Source of the DNA: Acorus gramineus
Lineage: Eukaryota > Streptophyta > Magnoliopsida > Acorales > Acoraceae
Direction of reading: 5' to 3'
Assembly (NCBI GenBank): GCA_030737835.1
Contig: JAUJYN010000025.1
Span: 2,294,001 to 2,358,000 of the forward strand
DNA: 64,000 nt
A program made the position numbers and the translations under genes. The notes under the pieces were generated by a model. It saw nothing but the letters and a program-made list of their open reading frames with translations. It was not told the origin of the DNA and searched no databases. Position 1 is the stretch's first letter, and every line of letters begins with the position of its first letter. This document shows positions 1 through 10,058 of this stretch, in pieces.

Positions 1-322
1 GGATCACGGCCGGCCGTGCCTTTAGGTGGTACGAAGTTCTGGTTAGTCCTGTGGAAAACCCAAAGAGAAATGAAAACAAAAGAAAGAAAAATAAATGAAT
101 TCAAGAGAAGTGAAGATCGGAATTCAAAAAATGTAAACAAGATTGGGTAGAAAAGAATTAAAAAAAAGGAAACAAGCCTTTAAACAGTGGAAAAGTTATG
201 ATGGTCAATGAAAAAGATTTGGACAAACAAAATGAAAACTCGCCGGCTCTTGCAGGAGCCGTCGCCTGAGAAAGAGGAGATTCTGAGTAGAAAAGGGTGT
301 TTGAAAGAGTGAAGAGCCAACC
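1..322 (-). mobile_element. Element E 3' LTR, left segment
   Basis: This is the DNA into which A1 inserted. It joins 19509-19805 once A1 and one CAACC target copy are removed. It carries an imperfect inverted repeat of the GACGGCTC type near 241-267, the same module found in the right-hand parts of this LTR. No coding sequence is supported. The left LTR boundary is not visible, so the LTR may begin outside the window. Assignment to the LTR rather than to E leader sequence is inference. Confidence 0.55.
318..322. repeat. Target site duplication of A1, left copy (CAACC)
   Basis: CAACC directly precedes the A1 terminus TGTCGGTG at 323 and recurs at 19504-19508 directly after the other terminus (..TCTACA). 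A 5-bp duplication is the normal signature of LTR-retrotransposon integration and fixes the limits of A1. Confidence 0.9.
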
Positions 323-1031
323 TGTCGGTGTCGTTTTTCGGTGGGGTCGCTCCAGTTTGTCGGGGGCCTCCAAAAAAGGTGGTTTTTTTTGGGACGTGTG
401 TGAGGTTTTTTCAGGGACTCGGATCCAATTGCGCCCTCCGGGCCTGGCTGGATCGTTTCTTGGAAGGGGGAAGGGTGCTTGGTTCCTTGCTAAGGCGTTC
501 GACGGCTCCTCAGGAGGATTCAGGGGGGTATAGTGATCGCCACCTGCTTTCTCAAAAAGCAGGAAAAGTTGGGGTTGGATTTGATCGCCTTCGTGGGGGA
601 GTTTGTGGAGTCTCCGCTTTGAGGTACGGACTTGCTGCACACAGAGGTGAAAAACATGAATCATTTTCTGCTTCGGGACTTGACAAAGGGATGTTTAGAA
701 AGTTAGGGTGTAGGTGGGGGGCTAGTTGGGATTAGCCACCTAAAAGGGAGCGGTTAGTTAGGGTTAGCCGCCTGTTGTCTGGTTCTATTTGAGCAGATGC
801 TGGGTATGAAATGGGTTAGGGTTTGGCAGGGGTTAAGCTAGGTTTAACCTAGGTTTTGGAGAGGGTTTTGGGAGAGTAGATTGGGCTTGGAAATGGGTCT
901 TCTCTCTCACTTTCTCTCTAGGGTTTCAAGTAGGGGAAGAGGGAGCTTGTGAGTATGGTTGGGGAATGAAATGTATGTGTTTATTTGTATTGGGGGATTA
1001 TTGGATGTCTTAGACATGTTTTGGACCCCTC

Positions 1032-1039
1032 TATTTATA
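1032..1039 (-). promoter_or_regulatory. TATA-like box of the A1 3' LTR
   Basis: TATAAATA on the minus strand, in the middle of the LTR, as expected for the Pol II promoter between U3 and R. The same box lies at the corresponding place in A2 (35638-35645) and in A3 near 38123, each followed by AGGGGG in element sense. Confidence 0.6.
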
Positions 1040-1153
1040 GTAAAAAAGAGGCTGGGGAATATCCAATGGACAATAGATTAAAATGGATAATAGGGTGTTT
1101 TGATTTGACCCCCATTAGATCTTTGTTATTAAGATAAGGTCCAGCCAGGAAGG

Positions 1154-1439
1154 GGGCGGCTAGTTTCAACTAGCCGCCCAGTGAGGGGCGGTTACTTTGA
1201 TGTAGCCGCCCCTATGATGACCTGCCAAATGTCACATCTCTGACAAGCGGTGGCTTGGGTCGGCTACTAGGGTTGAACCGGCCAAGATGGGGCGGCTAAA
1301 TAAAACAAAGCGCCGCAATCATCAACATTAAATGCTGCTTTATGTCCCATCCAAGGGAAACGGTTTGGGGTTGGTCGGGGAGGCAGCTAGTTGAAACTAA
1401 CCGCCCAATATGGGGCGGCTACTCTCAAGTAGCCGCCCC
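1154..1439. repeat. Cluster of short inverted repeats (GGCGGCTA type) in the A1 LTR
   Basis: 1154-1179 is a perfect hairpin: arms GGGCGGCTAGTT and AACTAGCCGCCC, 2-nt spacer. 1185-1212 has 11-bp arms with one mismatch. 1412-1439 is perfect with 12-bp arms GGGGCGGCTACT and AGTAGCCGCCCC and a 4-nt spacer. 1382-1405 is a degenerate copy. A2 has perfect copies at 35288-35313 and 35502-35527; A3 has one-mismatch copies at 37772-37799 and 37986-38013. Function is unknown; dyad-symmetric protein sites or RNA hairpins are both possible. Confidence 0.85.
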
Positions 1440-1594
1440 TATCTTGGTCTAGAACTCTCTAAGTGTTGGACTAGGGTTTTCGATTTTGGTTTCTTTAAGG
1501 AAATTTTCTTTGTGGTATTCCAAAGGTGGTCATTTCTAAATATTACTTGAAGTATTTTTTGTCTCTTTGGACGGTCAAAATTGGGGTATCTACA

Positions 1595-1612
1595 ATTGTC
1601 CCTCATCGGACG
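1595..1612 (-). promoter_or_regulatory. A1 polypurine tract
   Basis: In element sense a purine-rich stretch (GATGAGGGACAAT) directly precedes the 3' LTR start TGTAGATACCCC. Element E has the equivalent GAGGAGGGGCAAT at 23763-23775. The position is that of the plus-strand primer for reverse transcription. Confidence 0.65.
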
Positions 1613-2149
1613 GAGTCTTTGTGCGAAGCAGAAAGACTTTGATCGATGATAAGGAAAGAGACCCCTATTTTGGCCCACCTGACTTTCAAGAAGTTTAGGT
1701 AACATGACCAATACTATTCAGAGAGTTGATTTAGACTGTCAGAGGCTAGGTCTTGACTAGAAACCGGAAGGAATGATCCAAGTGGAGGGTGGAAAAAAGT
1801 AAAGTAGCGAGTGATCCAACCCTCGGATGGGGTTCTTAGCCATCGTGCACAGAGCAGCCCGGTGTCAGTTTCCTTGTGCCTACCGTATCCGTGCTTGGGT
1901 AACTCAGCAAATCAAGGGGATATAGCCGACATAAAGCAAGTAAAAGGTGTTGAATTGGTGAATTGGATCATCCAAAGGATAAAAATTCTGGAAAAGAACC
2001 AGAACTGAAGAAATTTGAACTGAATGGTACTAAAAATGTGGTAAAACTTCGAGAAAGTTGTGTCTGATCAAGTAGAATTTTGGAAATAAACCAATACATG
2101 GCTGTTTGTTTAGAAAACTTGGAAATGAAAGTGCTTTTGGTAGAGGCCA

Positions 2150-2241
2150 GGGGGCGGCTACTTGCTTTTAGCCAGCGAGAAAGGGGCGGCATGTGGAACA
2201 CAGCCGTCAGGCCTGGGGCAGCTACTCGCGGGTAGCTGCCG
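2150..2241. repeat. Inverted-repeat modules upstream of the antisense gene in A1
   Basis: Between the 3' LTR and the antisense exon, 2217-2240 forms a perfect hairpin with 9-bp arms GGCAGCTAC and GTAGCTGCC and a 6-nt spacer. A looser copy lies at about 2153-2175. They are the A-family version of the CGGCT/AGCCG modules, here just 5' of the antisense reading frame that starts at 2450. Confidence 0.7.
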
Positions 2242-2449
2242 ACCAACTGGCCCCATAATAACTGAAAAGTCGCTCTCTCTCTCTCCATAACCGTTTCTCT
2301 CCCTCCATTATTTCTCCTTCTTGACTTTAAAACCGAACATCTTCATTTTCTTCACCTTCTCTTCCTCCATTTTGACCTAATCCATCTCTTCCTCTTGATT
2401 TTGAAAACACTAAGTTTGGGTTCTCCCTTTTCTTTTCAATCCGAGAGAG

Positions 2450-3102
2450 ATGATGAGGTCGAAGGCGATTGCTTCAGGAGAAACGACCGCGGGTGGATCG
2501 TGGAGAGCGTAGCATAAGCTCTTCGTCATTGGAGAGCAATAGGGCGGAGATGGAGGTCGTGGGAGAGGTCATGGGTGCGGCGGGGGTGCCGTCGGTGGGC
2601 ACCAGCGAGGTGAGGTCAGGGATACGCCTTTCGGGGCCATACCGGGGGTATGATAGGGCATTTGCGCAAGAGGAAGCGCGGTGATCTGTCGGTGGTGGCC
2701 GAAGGTGTTGGTTTGGAGGCCGAAAGGTCAGCCGAGGGTGTAGTTGAGAGGGTGGGGGCTGAGGGAGTTAGTGAGGAGGTGAGGGCTTCCTTGGATGCCA
2801 TCGTGGGCATGCTGGATAGGGAGGCCACAGAGGCCAGGGCTATGGAGGAGGAGAGAAGGGTTTTGGGGGATTTTGAGGCGTTGGCCTCCAGTGTGGTGGG
2901 CGCAGGAGTGGGTGAGGTTGTTGGGGCCAAGGCCGCGGATGCCGAGGGTGTCCATGTTGGGGCCGTAGAGGCCGATGTTGAGGGTGTTGGGCCTGCAAAG
3001 GCCATGGCTGAGGAGGAGGTGGATGAGGAGGAGGGAGACGATGACGGGATGGATGATCCTGATGAGGCTGAGACGGACGCTCTTGGGTCCACACGAGCCA
3101 CG
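2450..3102 (+). pseudogene. Antisense gene remnant in A1: first exon of the PMD-type gene
   Basis: This plus-strand reading frame is antisense to the host element. It begins ATGATGAGGTCGAAG and ends at a GT donor (3103), encoding an acidic, Gly/Val/Ala-rich stretch with an EEEVDEEEGDDD run. Element E has a similar low-complexity acidic first exon in the same antisense place, followed there by PMD exons. Here the later exons are absent: after 3102 the sequence is unrelated until a second partial copy of the exon start at 3342. A 2-bp deletion near 2473 relative to that second copy shifts the frame, so the product is broken. No domain is visible in this exon alone; the PMD link is by position and composition. 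Confidence 0.6.
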
Positions 3103-3341
3103 GTATTTGTCTCAATTTCCCTTTGTCTAATCTTTTAGATCATGTTAAATTATGTGTTTTTATTGATATATGTTAGTAATTTTTATATGGCATGAGTAGA
3201 AGTAGTATGTGTGTTTTAGATTTTCTAAGGGTATTTGTACAAATTGATCATGGTGGGATTTGCATGCATGTGAGTATGATATGTGGTATTTTAAAGGAAG
3301 GACAATTCTCATATGCATTGATTTCTATTTTGACATAGGCA

Positions 3342-3701
3342 TGGTAATAACCGAAAAGTCACTCTCTCTCTCTCCATACGTTTCAAAACCGTTTCTCTCC
3401 CTCCATTATTTCTCCTTCTTCACTTCAAAACCGAACATCTTCATTTTCTTCACCTTCTCTTCCTCCATTTCGACCTAATCCATCTCTTCCTCTTGATTTT
3501 GAAAACACTAAGTTTGGGTTCTCCTTTTTCTTTTCAATATCTGAGGAGATGACGAGGTCGAAGGCGATTGCTTCATTGGAGAAACGATCGCATGTGGCTC
3601 ATGGAGAGCATATCCCGAGCTCTTCATCATTGGAGAGCGATATGGTGGAGGTGGAGGTCATGGGAGAGGTCATGGGTGCGGCGGATTTGGTGTGTGAGTA
3701 G
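3342..3701 (+). pseudogene. Second copy of the antisense exon start in A1
   Basis: 3342-3690 repeats 2260-2590 closely: the same CT-rich leader and the same start region. From ATG at 3549 a frame of 50 codons runs to TAG at 3699-3701 and starts MTRSKAIAS. It is not shifted at the point where the first copy is. It then enters unrelated sequence, so it is a truncated fragment. The two copies probably arose by unequal exchange or template switching that also removed the PMD exons. Confidence 0.6.
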
Positions 3702-3959
3702 ATGAATCAACGTGTAGAGACAAGGATGTTTTGGCTTTGAAAAGTCTTTTGGATCTAATTTGGTGAGTGTATATATATGTGTATGTGTGGCGAATGGTTG
3801 GGTATGCGAATGGATGAATGTGTAAGAGTTAGTATGGATGTATGGATTGGTATATGTCTTCGGTTTTGGTTTTGAGAGTGTATATGTGTATGGAAGGTGT
3901 ATGTACAGGTTTTAGAAATAAAAAATTTTGACAGGTCTTGAAAAGGTTGAAGAGTTGAT

Positions 3960-5528
3960 TAAGCTAGACTGACAAAAACAGGTGAGGCAGCAGGTGAGGG
4001 GCGGCATGTTCAAAATTGCCGCCTAGGATCAAGCGGCTAGTCTGTTTTAGCCGCCCATGAACGATGGACTTAACCTGGAATAGTGGTTGGGCCTGCATGT
4101 TGAGAGCAGCTGCCCGGTACCCGGCCGCTTGTTTTCAGTAGCTGCCCCCTGCCTAGGGGAATCTCCTGATTCTGCTACCTATCTGCTGCTGTTGAAAGTT
4201 TTGTGAGTGCTTGGTCAACCTTAAAAACCTGTAAAAACATTCTTTCCATGAACCAAGTGTTAAATCTGTTCGGATTGCGCCCCTGCACTGACTTTTGAAC
4301 CCCTTTTGCTCGAATTGTCAAGGGCTACAACCCATCCAAGGTGATTGAAAGTAAAGTGAGAAAAGGGTGCGAGAGGCCGTGCCTGGCATAAAAAGGAGGC
4401 AGCCTAGGTGACTCTAAGTGTGAGGGTATGTGAGAGTGGGGCAATTTTCCTTCTCAAGTGTGTGTGGAGGGGTATAAAAATGGAGTAATAGGGGCAATTT
4501 TCTTTCGGTATGGGAGTCTAATTGGATGCCTAAGTGTTTGGAAAAGAAAAATACAAGCTTATGCATAAGTGTGAGCGACATAAGGGAGCATTTTAATTCT
4601 TTGATTGATTTCTCTTTTTTTCATGTGAGAGGGCATTGTTTTCAATTTCCTAAAGTAAAAGATACCATCAAGTCCTTGAGAAGGGGCTTTTGTGGTCACC
4701 TATGTCCAAACCAGGATTGTATTTGAAAGGTATTGGCTTTAGGTGTCAATTTCTCAAGTTCATAGTTCTCAAATGCTTGATCATATTATTTTAAACATGT
4801 TGGGAAATCCATGAATGTACCAGGAATCAAGTTAAATAATCTTCCTTTAGATAGGCAAGACTTTAAATGAACTCATGTGAGTGTGTGTGTTGTAAACATA
4901 GGGAAAGATCTGCTTTTGGCAGAAATTTTGCCTTTCCAAGTGAGAGTAATATCTTCCTTGGGGCAACTTTTTAGAATTGTCCCAGTCTGGCATATGTCTT
5001 ACTTTCTAGGTCCCTCTGGCTTTCTTCTTTTTACCACTTCTTTATTTGGGTGGAGAGTACAGCCCACCAATCGTGTACCCGTGTTTTGGGTGGACAATAC
5101 AATCCATTTGTTTGGATATGCACTAGTATAGCCTTTTGTTTAGCATATATTGTATAAAGGCATTTGCGCCTGGAAATAGAGAGTTTACCCATTTGTTTTG
5201 GATGTATTTTCTTTTGTTGGCCTCTCTTTTGCCTTTCTTTTTTGTTTTGAGGGGGGGGGGGGGGGGGGCTTTTCTATTTTTCACCCCTGTTCTTTTCTGC
5301 TTCCCCTCTAGAAGTGTTTGTATAGTGCCAGAGCCAGTTTTGGGACATATGCTAGGTCCAGGGTAATTCCTCATTTTATCTTTGGGTTGATATGAATAAG
5401 AGTGAGAATAAAGGAGAGATGCTTTGGGCTTAAAGAATTGTCCCAGTCTACAAGGTAGACAATTTTTCCTTTTATCAGGTAGACCAATTCCTAAGTCATA
5501 CTTGTGTGATGGAGGTGGCATAATTGGC
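3960..5528 (-). other. A1 3' noncoding region
   Basis: This stretch aligns in inverse orientation with 49600-51270 of A3, so it is the region between integrase and the antisense insert. It includes GGCGGCTA-type inverted repeats at about 4004-4055 and a run of 18 G at 5251-5268 that corresponds to 13 C at 49906-49918 in A3. I see no reading frame that is shared between the copies. It ends at the D1 target site and resumes at 13359. Confidence 0.7.
5251..5268 (+). repeat. Poly-G run (18 G)
   Basis: An uninterrupted G run in the A1 3' noncoding region. A3 has 13 on the complementary strand at the homologous place (49906-49918), so the tract is an inherited element feature whose length varies. 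Confidence 0.9.
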
Positions 5529-5533
5529 GAGTA
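5529..5533. repeat. Target site duplication of D1 (GAGTA)
   Basis: GAGTA at 5529-5533 and 13354-13358 flank the D1 termini TGTAGCG and CGCTATA. Confidence 0.9.
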
Positions 5534-7029
5534 TGTAGCGACTCTGACTTTTAGGCCGTAATTAACCTGCTTTTATGGTATGATTAGTATTCCAAATTTC
5601 TAATGGTTTGGCATAGTTAGATTCCTCATTTTGTTGGCTTCCAACGTTTTTTACGGATCGTAAATCAGATGCGTATAGATCAAGTTGTCACGCCCCAGGG
5701 CGGCCGTCCCCGATACGTGGCAAATATATATAATATCAGCAGTCTATACAGGAGATCAATAAAATACTCTAAACAACATCGAAAATGACAACACAATCAA
5801 TAATGTAGCTGACATAATATATATATACATATAGCGGAAGCTTAAACGACTGAGTCTGTAATTCAAAGACATATTACAGACCCGAATACATAATCAACTG
5901 TCCTGTGAGAGCCAATATAAACAAAGACATCCAATACAAGTGTTGTGCCCAAGCATGGATAACAATACATACAAGCAAGAAGGGGATGTTGATGGCCTCT
6001 CACTCGCAGAACCCAAAACGTGACGCTGCTCTGCTACTGCTGTGATGCCTCGGGGAGCTCCTCCTTCAGATCCGACTCAGATACAACTGGAGGAAAAGAA
6101 TATGCGAGGGGTGAGCCACACGCTCAATGAATGGCACAATCTATGCAACACAACTCATATTAACCTTAAAATAATTAAAATCCCTAAACGAAAGTAACTG
6201 TACAAGACAGTGGGTCGTAACATCGCCGACCCACCCCACCCTCACCCTCACCCTTTAAGGGGTGACATGGGCCTTTTGGGACAGACTAGACTGCTCTCCA
6301 CCCTTGGTCCACCAGTAGCCTCTCCCACACTCCGTAGCCTCTACCTGGTATACTCCCACGATCAACACCCTCCGACGCATCGGAGGTACCTACAGATGGG
6401 AGCCCTCTGTCAGGACAGCTTTCCAACGCCGGGGAGTCCCTACTCGGATCCAACGAAGGGGAGAAAACAGCCTACCCACACGGATATGATTCTCTTGGAT
6501 CCGTCGACATCGCTCCCTAACATTTCTAATGTCATGAATTCTCAAGAATTCCTCCAGGGCGCATAACTAAGATGCGGGGAAACATATATTATAACAACAA
6601 GGTTATAATATTCTCTAAGGCATGCTTATAACAATATATTCTCATTTTGATTTAAATAAATTAAACTAAATGGGAAACATGCATAGATCTAGGCTTTTCA
6701 AGCATGGGACATGGTGTCTAGGCATGTATGGGCCTCTATACATAATACATGGATGTATATCCCTAGCATACAATGTCTAATATGGCATGGTTACATCATA
6801 TTAAAACATGCATTACATAGTTTTTCATTTAGCACAAGTTAATATACAATTATGGTGCCCCAGGGGAGGGCAATGCACGCCTACGTGCATCGAACGCCTC
6901 CCTACTGGGTTGGATTGACCCACTCACCGAAACCCGGGTCGTTGCGTGACCGTTCGCCAAGATCTGCAAGACATGGGCATTCAATATGGTGAGTAAACTA
7001 CACAATACACATGAAATTTACTAGAAATA

Positions 7030-7350
7030 CCCAATTACTCGGACAAGCATGCATACGGACTCGCACGCATGCGAGCACGCACGTACGCACGCGAGTCCGA
7101 GTGCCCCGACACCCCCCCCCCGAACCCTCGGGCAGCCACACGCATGGCCTCCCCGCACGCGCACGCACAAATGCGCACGCACGCATGCGCCCCAGCACCC
7201 CTGGCGCACTGCCCGCACGCCTGCCCGGGCTCCCAGACGCGCTGCCGCGCGCACGCGCACGCTCGCGCCCAGCCCGCGCGTACCCGCGCATTGCGCCCCC
7301 GCGCAGCACCCCGCGCGCCTGCGCGTACGCGTGCGCCCACCACCGCGCCC
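7030..7350. other. CpG-rich alternating purine-pyrimidine tract in C1
   Basis: Dense CGCGCG/CACGCA runs in an otherwise AT-balanced region. All six frames are partly open because of the composition; the translated Pro/Ala/Arg-rich strings are not conserved between copies, so no gene is called. Equivalent tracts lie at 8600-9030 (C2) and 20770-21000 (C3). Confidence 0.75.
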
Positions 7351-7488
7351 AAACCCCTTCCACCCTCTCCTCAGCTCTCCCACACCCCCCACCACCCATG
7401 CAAGGCATGCTTGACCACTTATAAACCCTAACAATCATCTAAACAAAGCTAAGGGAGGAGGAGGCCTTACCCAAGGAGAGGAAGAACA

Positions 7489-7503
7489 GGGGGGGGGGGG
7501 GGG
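7489..7503 (+). repeat. Poly-G run (15 G) in C1
   Basis: It lies in a segment that corresponds to the GGT-rich block of other C copies. C6 has 17 G at 45296-45312 in the matching place and orientation. Confidence 0.9.
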
Positions 7504-8599
7504 AACTCGGGTGCCCTTTGCGCACCAAACCACCTCTTCCGCCACCACCAACACCACCACCTCCTCAGCCACTCTCAAGCCCTAAAAATGGCTGAAAACA
7601 GGGGTGGGGGAAGCCATGAGAGGGAGATAGAGAAAAGGGAAAACAAAACAAACACCATACAAAGGTTGCACACACTCTTACCTTTCTTTCTCCCTTCTAG
7701 GGTTTTCTTCTTCTTCTTCTTCTACTACCTCTAATGGACAAAGGAAAGAAGAGGGAATGGGTGATGGAGTGTGTGAGAGGGAGATGGAGTGTTATATATG
7801 TGTCACTTTTTGGCCTGCTGGTAACCATTGGAGCATTTTGGCAGTTTTTGAGTTTTTTTCGTTTTTCGATCGGAACCGCAAAATTTTGGACTGTTAGCTA
7901 TCGTCCTGAGCTAGAGGACTCTGATTGAAAATCAAACTGCATATTATGTGTCCTGGTACCATTCTAAGCCACTCATGAAAATTTCATCGAATTCCGGTAA
8001 CGTTTCCAAAATTTCACAGTTCCGGGGCGTATCCGGGTATTTTAAGTGACTTGCTATATAAATGAAATCTAAAACTTGGTTGGCACTATTCATCATCCCT
8101 TCCAAAAGCTTTTTCTCTCTCCCCTCTCTCCTTTTCTTCCATTTGAGCCCCTTAGAGCCCTCAAACCCAAAAACCTAAAGCATAGAAAGTGTAGATCGGG
8201 TCCCGATCTACACCCCGGTGCTTTCAAATCCGGATTCTGGCCAACCTAGCCCTCCCATCCGCCCTCTCTTCTCCTCAGATCCGAGCCAAATCGGAGGTGG
8301 GAGTAGGTCTCGGTGGTAGAGACCGTTGGGGGAGCGTTTCGGTGCGCGGAGAGCAACCGGACACCTCTTCCTCCCCCTTGGTAAGCTCTTTTTCCTCTTC
8401 TTTTTGGCTTAGATGTATGTTAGGAAGGGGGTTTTGTGTTTGGGTGGTGGTCGGCGGCTGTGGGAGGCTGTCGGAGGTGGTTGGGGGTGGTCGGAGGCCG
8501 TCGGAGGCCGGTGGATGGGTGGTGGAGGTGCTCGGGCATGGAGGTTGCTGTCTCGGGCAGGGCAGCAGCACAGGCAGCAGCACAGGCAGCACAGGCGCA

Positions 8600-9030
8600 G
8601 CAGGCAGAGCCGCTGGCAGGGCGCGCGCGTGCGTGCGCGCGGGCGTGCGCTCGGGGGGAGCTGGTGGCCAGCAGGGTGCGGGCGCTGGGCATGCTGTGCG
8701 CGGGTGTGCTGGTCGAGTGGGCATGCGTGCAGGGCGTCGCGCGGGGTGCGCGCGGAGCGAGGCGAGTGCAGCGGAGGTGCGCACAGGGCGAGGCGTGCGG
8801 GGTGCGCGCGGGCTGCTGCGCTGGGGCGCAGTGGGCGCGCGGTGCACCCGGGAGGCTGGGCGGCAGGTCCAGGCGTGCGGGCAGGGGCCGGCGGTGCGCC
8901 TGGGTGCGCGGGCTGAGGCGCGGCGGTGCATCCGGGGTCGGGAGGCCGTGCGGGTGGTTGCCGGGGGTGCGGGAGTGAGTCGGGGTGCTCGGGCTAGCGT
9001 GCGTGCGGGTCGTATGCACGTTTGCCCGAG
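8600..9030. other. CpG-rich tract in C2
   Basis: Rich in GCGCGCGTGCGTGCGCG-like runs and CAG-type repeats (8560-8600). Long open frames on both strands here are compositional. They differ from those in C1 and C3, so I do not call a gene. Confidence 0.75.
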
Positions 9031-10028
9031 TGTTGGGTGTTTGATTTTGGGATTTTGGGTATTTATTTGTGTATTTTGAGTATTTTGTGGATTTTTACTC
9101 ACCAGTTGATACCCTGTCTTGCAGATCTCGACGGACGGTCGCGCGTCCGACTTCCGGTGAGTGGGACAACCCAACCCAGTTTGGGAGGCGCTACATGCAC
9201 TTGGGCGTGTACCGTCCTCCCCTGGGGCACATAGTTAATATTAACTGTTTTATTGTAATCCATGCAAGCATGATCTATGTGTAGAATGCATGCCACCCTA
9301 GACTTGTATGTTAGGGACTTGCACCCTTAGGATATGTGCATGAGCCGTGCATCCTGTCACCCGTTATCATGCTAGGAAAGCCCCGACCTATGCATGCGTC
9401 CTATTAGTTTGATTTATTTAAATGCAAACTTGTAATATTGTTAGCATGCTTTGGGGAATATAAGGGGGCCTTGCGAGGTTAACATTGAGACCCAGGTTAG
9501 GGTACTCCGTGTTCCTTGTTTGGTTGGCGGGATGTCCTACATCGGGACCTCAGGTTACCCTCCCAAGGTCTCTTTTCCTCATTATTATCTTATGTTTCCC
9601 CGCATCTTGGTTATGCGCGCTGGAGGAATTCTGAAAGAATTCAAGACATTAGAGTTGTAGAGATGTGCTGTCAGCGGATCCGAGTGGATCATATGCGATG
9701 GATAGGCTGTTCTGTTCCCTTCGTTGGATCCGTGTAGAGACTACCTCAGCGTTAGAAAGGTTGTCCCGTGCAGGGGCTCCCATCAGTAGGCGCCTCCTGA
9801 TTTGGTAGAAGGACTGTGCTGAATGTGGGAGTGGCCAAACGATCTACGGAGTGGGGAGAGACTATCGGTGGACCAAGGGTGACCAACAGCCTAGTCAGTC
9901 CCAAGAGCCTATGTCACCTATTGAGGGGTGAGGGTGAGGGTATGGTGGGCCGGCGATGCGGCGACCCACAGGATTGTGTATGGATGATTATCAGCCCATT
10001 AAGTCCCAATACCCTTTGTCACCTATTG

Positions 10029-10058
10029 AGGGGTGAGGGTGAGGGTGAGGGTGAGGTG
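10029..10058 (+). repeat. GGGTGA repeats, possible G-quadruplex
   Basis: Four GGG runs spaced by TGA, then GAGG. The same GGGTGAGGGTGAGG block is kept in C3 (21789-21808), C5 (42509-42522) and C7 (57207-57224), and as its complement in the minus-strand copies (6239-6256, 62860-62886). Confidence 0.7.

Larger units (their letters stand above)
323..1594 (-). repeat. A1 3' LTR (1,272 bp)
   Basis: In element sense it starts TGTAGATACCCC (complement at 1583-1594) and ends CACCGACA (complement at 323-330), the usual TG..CA ends. It matches the right LTR at 18093-19503 along its length but lacks two internal duplications present there. A TATA-like box lies at 1032-1039. Several short inverted repeats with GGCGGCTA/TAGCCGCC arms lie between 719 and 1439. 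Confidence 0.9.

Noticed and set aside
2616-3101. A 161-codon minus-strand Ser/Pro-rich frame
   Set aside because: Shadow of the acidic antisense exon on the plus strand; same reasoning as for 24543-25397.
6210-6566. Frame starting MGRNIADPPHPHP, repeated at 21525-21833 on the other strand
   Set aside because: It repeats only because C units are repeated. It is in antisense in element orientation, contains the GGGTGA block as a Pro-His string, and is broken in other copies.
7011-7438. Overlapping Pro/Ala/Arg- and His-rich open frames on both strands (also 8275-9174 and 20698-21226)
   Set aside because: They are open in nearly all frames because of CpG-rich composition. Frames are not conserved between C1, C2 and C3.
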